This document shows positions 57,946 to 64,000 of a stretch of 64,000 nt of DNA, one piece after another. The notes below the pieces were generated by a model. It searched no databases. It saw only the letters and a program-made list of their open reading frames with translations, and was not told where the DNA came from. The DNA comes from Prosthecochloris marina. Its GTDB lineage: Bacteria; Bacteroidota; Chlorobiia; Chlorobiales; Chlorobiaceae. Every line of letters begins with the position of its first letter. The first letter of the stretch is position 1. The DNA lies in the NCBI RefSeq assembly GCF_003182595.1, contig NZ_PDNZ01000006.1:62001-126000 (forward strand). The letters run 5' to 3'. Both the position numbers and the translations under genes were made by a program.

Positions 57946-59670
57946 TTAACTTTTTCCCTTTGGTTCTTGACTTGCATCCTTCTGTCTCAACTGATCTGCT
58001 TTATTGAGGTACTCCTCCGCTTTAACAGGCTCTCCCAATGCCCGGTAGATTTCCGCAAGATGTTCGTAAATTTCAGGCTCATTGGGCTCCATGGAAAGCG
58101 CTATTTCAATGATTTCACGTGCTTTCTGATAATTACCGGTTTTATAATACAGCCACCCGAGCGTATCGAGGAAAACCGGATTTTCGGGCTCTGTATCGAC
58201 AGCTTGCTTCGCATATTGCATCGCCTCATCGAGATTTTCCTCTCTTTCGGCATAGAGATAAGCCAGATTGTTCAAAGCCAATGCATTTTCCGGATCGATC
58301 CCAAGAACATCATTGTACGCTTCGATGCTTTTTTCCGGTTTTTTCAACTTATCATAAGCCATTGCGCGGGTAATGTGTGCTTGAACAAGCAGCCATGAAG
58401 GAGTTTCCTGCTTCTCATAGTTACGGGCTTTCTCGAGCACCCTCGCCGATTTCAGATAGGAACCGGACCGGAAAAGTGCATACCCGTCAAAAACCTCGAG
58501 ACGCAGTGACGAGCGCCCGGCACGCTTCTTTGCCTGTGAAACAGTATCAGAAACATTGTGATATCGTTCCTGAAGCATATATGTCGAGGCAAGTTCCTCC
58601 CAGGCAAAAAGATTTTCAGGATTCAGTTCAAGAGCTTTTTGAAAATCCTCTTGTGCCTGATCGTACTTTCCCTGAACACGCAGAGACATCCCCCTCAGAA
58701 CATAAACAGAAGGCTCACCTGTCTGAAATGCCGCCAGTTCATCCACCATCGTGTGAACATGCTCACTATAGGATGGTTCGTTTTCCGCCCTGAGCATGAA
58801 TAGTTTCACCGCTTCTATTTTCTTCGAAAACTCAATTTCATCGACAGCATAAAATCTCCTTAACTCCGTCAAAAACAGTTCTCGCTCCCCCTGCTCGATA
58901 TACGTCTCGAAAAGAGCTATCCAAGCAGGAACAAACGAAGGTGTTTCCGCAATCATTTCCCGGAATATCTGCAGAGCTTTTGCCGGTTTACCGGATTGCA
59001 GATAGAGCTCCCCAAGTGTCAGTTGGAGCTTGTCGTTAGAGCCGTTTGCATCCATCATGCTTTCCAGGCTGTGAATCGCCGCACCGTAACGCTTCAGCTT
59101 CAGTTCAAGCCATAGCGACTGAACCTGAGCGTTTTCATTAGAGGGGTCGAATTGCAGGATGCGCGCAAAAGTCTCCAACGCTTTTTCATGCTTTTCATCC
59201 GCAAGGTATGCATGCGCAAGAAAAAAAAGACTGCGTGTATCCGAAGGTTCGGTTTCCACAAGCTTTTCAAATTGCATGGCGGCATCGGAGAACATCTTCA
59301 TATCGAAGTAGATTCCTGCAAGCAGGTGCCGGTAATACCTGTTTGAAGCATTATACTCGACGGCCTTTTCCGCATAATGTTTTGCAGAATCCGGTAAAGC
59401 CAACGCCACATATGCTTTTGAAAGAGAGAAATGCACCGCTGCATTTTCAGGTTCTGCAGCCAAAATCTTTCGAAACTGCGTAATTGCAGTTTGATAATCA
59501 CCGCTGACCGTCGAGAGTGATCCTTCGACAAAAAGGTCTCTCGACCGATCGGCAAGGGAATCGTCGGGAGCCTGACTTGTTTTTCCCACAGATGCACTAC
59601 CCGTACACCCGGTAAAAACGAAACCGGCGAGAAACAGCGAAAGAACAACAAAACGAATAGGTGCATTCAT
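57946..59670 (-). CDS. TPR-repeat lipoprotein
   Basis: 574 residues. Lipoprotein signal LFLAGFVFTGC (Cys at residue 22). The rest is a chain of tetratricopeptide repeats of about 34 residues, visible in units such as AVHFSLSKAYVALALPDSAKHYAEKAVEY, LFAWEELASTYMLQERYHN, ALALNNLAYLYAEREENLDEAMQYAKQAV and PEIYEHLAEIYRALGEP. A periplasmic or outer-membrane scaffold for protein assemblies; the partner is unknown. Its stop lies within the TACC-rich spacer after nifJ. Last gene of a leftward run that begins with hprK. Confidence 0.88.
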   Translation of the reverse strand: MNAPIRFVVLSLFLAGFVFTGCTGSASVGKTSQAPDDSLADRSRDLFVEGSLSTVSGDYQTAITQFRKILAAEPENAAVHFSLSKAYVALALPDSAKHYAEKAVEYNASNRYYRHLLAGIYFDMKMFSDAAMQFEKLVETEPSDTRSLFFLAHAYLADEKHEKALETFARILQFDPSNENAQVQSLWLELKLKRYGAAIHSLESMMDANGSNDKLQLTLGELYLQSGKPAKALQIFREMIAETPSFVPAWIALFETYIEQGERELFLTELRRFYAVDEIEFSKKIEAVKLFMLRAENEPSYSEHVHTMVDELAAFQTGEPSVYVLRGMSLRVQGKYDQAQEDFQKALELNPENLFAWEELASTYMLQERYHNVSDTVSQAKKRAGRSSLRLEVFDGYALFRSGSYLKSARVLEKARNYEKQETPSWLLVQAHITRAMAYDKLKKPEKSIEAYNDVLGIDPENALALNNLAYLYAEREENLDEAMQYAKQAVDTEPENPVFLDTLGWLYYKTGNYQKAREIIEIALSMEPNEPEIYEHLAEIYRALGEPVKAEEYLNKADQLRQKDASQEPKGKS

Positions 59671-59826
59671 GGTATCAGGCTCGGATAAACGTTGATTCGT
59701 AATTCGCAGGAAAATATAGACGGTCTTCTTTTCAACTCGATCTCCGGATCAAGCCTGAAAGATGACCGAAAGAAAAAACTAAACGGATTCTCACATTATT
59801 CACGATTGCATTGTCAATAATCCTTG

Positions 59827-60858
59827 CTACTTGTTCCCGAATAAGGGCCCGTCACCTTGCGAGCCAGGGTAAGAACCGGTGAACTTCAAATAAGCATTTT
59901 TCGTCGCCACCCTTCCCCTGGGAGTCCTCGAAATGAACCCTGTCTGGATAAGATACGGCTCATACACTTCCTCGATCGTATCTTGCTCCTCACCAACAGA
60001 AACAGCCAGAGAGGATATACCGACTGGACCGCCGTCAAATTTTTCAATCAGGGTCAGCATGATTTTCTTATCCATATCATCGAGACCATCGTCATCGATT
60101 TCAAGTGCCGCAAGAGTTTTTCGGGCGATTTCAGTCGAAATGACGGGAGCATCGGCAACCTGGGCGAAGTCACGGGCACGCTTGAGTAGACGATTTGCAA
60201 TACGGGGAGTTCCTCGAGAACGTCCGGCGATTTCCGCCGCTGCACTCCCCTCGATGGCAACCCCGAGGATTGTTGCAGTTCGGACGATAATCCGTTCAAG
60301 AACTTCGGAAGAGTAATAATCCAGGCGGCTGGATATCCCAAAACGGGCTCGGAGAGGAGAGGTCAGCATTCCTGCCCTGGTTGTCGCGCCAACCAGGGTA
60401 AACGGTTCGAGCTTCAATTGCACGGCACGTGCCGAGGGACCACTCTCGAGTAGAATATCGATACGAAAATCCTCCATAGCGGAATATAGATACTCTTCGA
60501 CAGCTGGAGTCAGCCGGTGGATCTCATCGATAAAAAGAACATCCCCTTTGTTAAGACTCGTAAGGATACCGGCAAGGTTCCCGGGTTTATCGAGCAACGG
60601 ACCGGACGACACTTTTATCCCTCCGCCAAGTTCCGCGGCAATGATATGTGCAAGCGTTGTTTTTCCAAGACCGGGCGGACCGGAAAACAGAACGTGGTCG
60701 AGAGCTTCCCCCCTTTTCCTTGCTGCTGCTATAAATATGCGCAGATTCTCTGTAAGACGTGGCTGCCCGGTAAAATCATCGAGCTGGACAGGGCGAATCT
60801 GCTCTTCAAATTTTTCCTCCGCAGAATTGGCAGGGGTATTCAACAATTCATCTCGCAC
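59827..60858 (-). CDS. ruvB: Holliday junction branch migration helicase RuvB
   Basis: 343 residues. AAA+ ATPase: Walker [10 protein letters not shown] at 60-68, Walker B FIDEIHRL, sensor [18 protein letters not shown], and a C-terminal winged helix ending [18 protein letters not shown]. Drives branch migration with RuvA, which is not in the window. 32 bp downstream of the ABC permease, possibly cotranscribed. Confidence 0.98.
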   Translation of the reverse strand: MRDELLNTPANSAEEKFEEQIRPVQLDDFTGQPRLTENLRIFIAAARKRGEALDHVLFSGPPGLGKTTLAHIIAAELGGGIKVSSGPLLDKPGNLAGILTSLNKGDVLFIDEIHRLTPAVEEYLYSAMEDFRIDILLESGPSARAVQLKLEPFTLVGATTRAGMLTSPLRARFGISSRLDYYSSEVLERIIVRTATILGVAIEGSAAAEIAGRSRGTPRIANRLLKRARDFAQVADAPVISTEIARKTLAALEIDDDGLDDMDKKIMLTLIEKFDGGPVGISSLAVSVGEEQDTIEEVYEPYLIQTGFISRTPRGRVATKNAYLKFTGSYPGSQGDGPLFGNK

Positions 60859-60890
60859 GGCAACAACAGAAAAAGGTTTTAAATAACTGA

Positions 60891-61856
60891 TTAAAGCTTG
60901 ATCCTCGGATCAACGACGGCATAAAGCACATCCGCAATGAGATTACCCATAATAATCAACGTGCCGGATATAAAAGTATTTGCGATGATCAACGGATAAT
61001 CGCGGGCAAAAATAGCCTCTACCGTTACGCGGCCCATGCCGGGAAAAGCAAAAATAACCTCGATAAACAGTGCCCCACTGAAAATGAACGGCAACGATCC
61101 GCCCATCAGGGTAATGACCGGCAAAAGTGCATTGCGAAGAGCATGACGCACGATCACCACTTTTTCGGGCAACCCTTTCGCCCTCGCTGTCCGGATATAA
61201 TCCTGACGTATCACCTCGAGCATACTGCCTCGAACATAACGGGCGATACCGGCGGCACCGTTAATACTCAATACCGTAACCGGTAGCACGAGATGCCATA
61301 TCCTGTCCAGCATAAACCTGAACGGGCCATAAGATTCTGCCCCGATTTCGTTAAGACCCGACACCGGAAAAATCGGCAACTTGAGCGCAAAAACAATGAT
61401 CATCATCAAGGCAAACCAGAACTCGGGCATCGAGTAAAAAAAAAGTGCACCCACCGTCAGGAATCTGTCGAGAAAGCTGTTTTGCTTGACTGCTGAAACA
61501 ACCCCGATAACGATACCGAGAATAAAGTTTGCTACCAGAGTAAGCAGGGCGATAGTGATGGTAACCGGCAACGCCTGCGCTATAACATCGAAAACAGGCT
61601 GCTGCGCACGGCTGAAACTGCGCCCAAAGTCTCCCTGAAGCACACTTCCAAGCCATTTAATATACTGGATAAACACCGGATCATTCAATCCGTACTGTTC
61701 ACGAATCTGGTCGGCAACTTTAGGACTGATCCCGGGCTGTATAAACATGGCAGCAGGATCACCGGGCGCCAGCCTGATAATGAAAAATGTCAGAGTCAAA
61801 ACACCGAATACCAGCGGTATGGCAACCAGCAAACGGCGCAATATGTAGACAAGCAT
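60891..61856 (-). CDS. Peptide/nickel-type ABC transporter permease, DppB/OppB family
   Basis: 321 residues with six membrane helices. N-terminus [35 protein letters not shown] is the DppB/OppB/GsiC signature; the EAA loop is seen in [27 protein letters not shown]. It works with the substrate-binding protein encoded 149 bp upstream. The second permease and the ATPases are not in the window, so the system is split or continues elsewhere. Confidence 0.92.
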   Translation of the reverse strand: MLVYILRRLLVAIPLVFGVLTLTFFIIRLAPGDPAAMFIQPGISPKVADQIREQYGLNDPVFIQYIKWLGSVLQGDFGRSFSRAQQPVFDVIAQALPVTITIALLTLVANFILGIVIGVVSAVKQNSFLDRFLTVGALFFYSMPEFWFALMMIIVFALKLPIFPVSGLNEIGAESYGPFRFMLDRIWHLVLPVTVLSINGAAGIARYVRGSMLEVIRQDYIRTARAKGLPEKVVIVRHALRNALLPVITLMGGSLPFIFSGALFIEVIFAFPGMGRVTVEAIFARDYPLIIANTFISGTLIIMGNLIADVLYAVVDPRIKL

Positions 61857-62005
61857 CGGTTAGTTGATTCGTGATTCGTAAGAGAAAGCCGTCACGCCAC
61901 CCCTGTAACAACAACAAATAGTATACAACATTGATCCCACATCCATCATTTTCCATCCCCCTTTTGACTTTTACCTTCTCACTTTTAACCTTTGCCTTTC
62001 CTCCC

Positions 62006-63772
62006 CTACTCCGCAACGCTTGCGGACGGAGAAAGCGTCCAATCGTCGATGTTGTAGAAGGTACTGAGTATATTGAGCTCTTCACCTTCTATCCGTTTGT
62101 TGAACCCTTGAGTCTCTTTTATCCAGTAAAGAAAAGTCGTCGGCTGATCATGATGCAGAATCTCTTGGTACTCCATCCAGTAAGGTCTTGCATCAAGCGG
62201 ATTCAGCTCGGCTTTGGCTAGCTCACAAAGCTCATCGATCTTCGGATTTTGGTAACCGGTAAAATTGAAACGGCTTTTTTCCAGATCGGAACCCCAGCTG
62301 TCAAGAGGGTCGATTTCAAGTCCGATGGACCATCCGGCCATCCAGGCATCGATTTTTCGCAAACGCAGATTTTCAAAAAAGACATTCGACTCCTGAACAT
62401 CGAGCTGACAATCGATACCGATCTCCCTGAGATTTTGCTGAATGATGACACTTGCAAAATTCCTTCGTTCATTCCCGGCATTGGTAAAAAGAACAAAACT
62501 GAACTTCCTGCCGTTTTTCTCCCGGATACCATCAGGCCCTGGCATCCATCCCTCTTTTTCCAAAAGCCTGATGGATTCAGCGGGATCATAGGAATAAGGA
62601 ACAACCGCATCGTTGTAAGCCCATTTCAAAGAGGGAGATATATCGGTGCTTGCAACCACCCCGTACTCCCCGAGATAACCGTCGAGAATGGACTGCCTAT
62701 CGATCGCCAGAGTCAAAGCTCGCCGAACCGTTGCCGAGCCGAACAAAGGGTGCGGTTTTATGGTACCATCTTGATGATACGCATTACGATCAATATTCGA
62801 CCACCCGACATAGTCATAAACGCGAAGACCGACTGGCTTTATTTCCACAGCGGCTTTTGCGGCTTCGAGCCCGTCAAAATCTTCAGGTTTTATGTTTTCG
62901 ACAACGTCTACTGCCCCGGTTTGCAACTGTGCGAGACGTACGGTATAATCAGGCACGATTCTGAACATGATACGCGGGATAGTACCGGGCTTGGGAAGAT
63001 TGCTCATCGGATTTGAAGCCAGAACAATCTGCTGCTGCTTCTGCCAATCCTGAAGCACATAAGGGCCTGCACCAAGCGGGTCCTGGTTGAGTGGTGAATG
63101 CCTGAACTCCTGTGGCGGAACCTCTTTCCACACATGTTTTGGAAGCGGAGTCAGAGTAGTATGGAACAAAGCCAGTTGCTCAGGAACCGGTTTGTAAAAG
63201 TTGAACACCAAAGTCGTGTCATCAGGCGTTTCGATTGCTTTGTCGAAATCAATTTCTCCTTTTTCTGCGCCGATAAGCTCGGCGAGATACTGCTGACGAG
63301 GACTTGCAATAACAGGGTTAGCGTACAGTTCATACGTGAACTTGAAATCATGAGATGTAATAGGAGTACCGTCATTCCAACGTGCATCACTTCTCAGCAT
63401 ATACGTTATCGAACGATGGTCTTCGCTCATCTTCCAGGTTCTGGCAAGAGCTCCTGCTGTTTTCTTACCGGAACCATGTTCAGCACTTTCTCTCAGCTTT
63501 TTTTCGAGAGCCACAAAGTTCAAGAGACCTGATGTCGTATCGAACTCACTTTTCAGCAGGCCCGGATAAAGAAGACCGTACACGTTGCGCGACGTCACCG
63601 AAGCTCCGATAACCGGATTGAGATAGTTGGCATCACCAAGCATGGCAATCACCAGCGTCGAATCACCAGCGGAGGAACCACTGACTCGTCCTTTTCCGGA
63701 ACAGCCTGCAAACATCACAGCAAACAATACAGAAATGACGGCAATACCTCTCATGCTTATTTTTCTATTCAT
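62006..63772 (-). CDS. ABC transporter substrate-binding lipoprotein (SBP family 5, peptide type)
   Basis: About 588 residues. Lipoprotein signal ISVLFAVMFAGC. Family 5 marks: ALARTWKMSEDHRSITYMLRSDARWNDGTPITSHDFKFTYE and VRRALTLAIDRQSIL. Start at 63772 (MNRKISMRG) gives the signal peptide; it overlaps the hprK stop by 8 bp (ATGAATAG), so translation may be coupled. Substrate is likely a peptide or similar; no finer call is possible. Confidence 0.9.
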   Translation of the reverse strand: MNRKISMRGIAVISVLFAVMFAGCSGKGRVSGSSAGDSTLVIAMLGDANYLNPVIGASVTSRNVYGLLYPGLLKSEFDTTSGLLNFVALEKKLRESAEHGSGKKTAGALARTWKMSEDHRSITYMLRSDARWNDGTPITSHDFKFTYELYANPVIASPRQQYLAELIGAEKGEIDFDKAIETPDDTTLVFNFYKPVPEQLALFHTTLTPLPKHVWKEVPPQEFRHSPLNQDPLGAGPYVLQDWQKQQQIVLASNPMSNLPKPGTIPRIMFRIVPDYTVRLAQLQTGAVDVVENIKPEDFDGLEAAKAAVEIKPVGLRVYDYVGWSNIDRNAYHQDGTIKPHPLFGSATVRRALTLAIDRQSILDGYLGEYGVVASTDISPSLKWAYNDAVVPYSYDPAESIRLLEKEGWMPGPDGIREKNGRKFSFVLFTNAGNERRNFASVIIQQNLREIGIDCQLDVQESNVFFENLRLRKIDAWMAGWSIGLEIDPLDSWGSDLEKSRFNFTGYQNPKIDELCELAKAELNPLDARPYWMEYQEILHHDQPTTFLYWIKETQGFNKRIEGEELNILSTFYNIDDWTLSPSASVAE

Positions 63773-64000
63773 AGTCTTTTGCAAAATAGTTACTGCCAAA
63801 CCGGGTGCTTAGCATTGACTCCCCATCGATCGATCTTTTAATCCTGTCCTCAAGAGCTTCTGCCGCCACATACCCCGAGTGTTGCTGCAGCAGATAGTTG
63901 AGAGCGACAACCTCGATGATCACGGTAATATTTTTACCCGGATTGATAGGTAATTGAACCAGCGGTACCTCGACACCGAGAATTCTTGTTGTTTTGGTAT
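63765..64000 (-). CDS. hprK: HPr kinase/phosphorylase, 3' end only
   Basis: The reverse strand from the right edge reads 77 codons to TAG: ILGVEVPLVQLPINPGKNITVIIEVVALNYLLQ, then YVAAEALEDRIKRSI. The PxNPGKNITVIIEVVALN stretch is the conserved C-terminal signature of HprK (PxxPGRNLAVIIEVAAxN). HprK phosphorylates HPr on Ser46 in response to metabolic state; in Chlorobiota it usually acts in an incomplete PTS with a regulatory role. N-terminal part and P-loop are outside the window. Confidence 0.85.
   Translation of the reverse strand, partial: TKTTRILGVEVPLVQLPINPGKNITVIIEVVALNYLLQQHSGYVAAEALEDRIKRSIDGESMLSTRFGSNYFAKDYE

Overview
The window reads as the chromosome of a green sulfur bacterium (Chlorobiales). 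The evidence is a bacteriochlorophyll synthase of the BchG/ChlG type, a CrtU-like carotenoid desaturase with a built-in Rieske domain, a single-chain pyruvate:ferredoxin oxidoreductase of the kind used in the reverse TCA cycle, a split glycine decarboxylase (gcvPA), scattered trp genes (trpA, trpB, trpD at three separate loci) and an outer-membrane LptD. Genus cannot be fixed from the sequence alone.

Layout. 1-16.7 kb is mainly housekeeping: trpA (cut by the left edge) behind a CPBP membrane protein, queC, groES-groEL under a perfect CIRCE operator, uvrA, an Rrf2-type Fe-S regulator, an alpha/beta hydrolase, lptD, trpB, tRNA-Gly(GCC), an SPFH/NfeD pair and tRNA-Ser(CGA). Directly after tRNA-Ser lies a tandem array of about 175-bp units, each folding on paper into a closed multi-hairpin structure followed by an intrinsic terminator. 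16.7-25.3 kb is accessory: a CqsA-like autoinducer synthase divergent from a CqsS-like membrane hybrid kinase, then a glutamine amidotransferase, a class II photolyase, a cation/proton antiporter and a large membrane protein. 25.3-28.6 kb is a compact putative RiPP locus: a 91-residue precursor with eight GGxx repeats, an intrinsic terminator, and two tandem paralogous radical SAM/SPASM enzymes. From 28.8 kb on come crtU, queG, ispF, an ABC permease, a phosphofructokinase with pyrophosphate-type active-site residues, ilvE, holB, cutA, an M24 peptidase, trpD, bchG, rpmB, rnhA, tilS, psd, tatA, a lamin-tail lipoprotein, recN, dapA, gcvPA-gcvH, rlmB, pyruvate:ferredoxin oxidoreductase, a TPR lipoprotein, ruvB, two peptide-ABC genes and the 3' end of hprK.

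The two systems most worth attention are the quorum-sensing pair (a Vibrio-type CAI-1 synthase and sensor in a phototrophic anaerobe) and the radical SAM peptide locus, whose GGTI-repeat core has no aromatic residue and only one Cys and so does not fit the usual cyclophane or thioether chemistry. The structured repeats after tRNA-Ser are a third candidate. Several intergenic spacers carry dispersed two-hairpin repeats and TACC-rich tracts.

All family assignments come from reading motifs; no database search was run.
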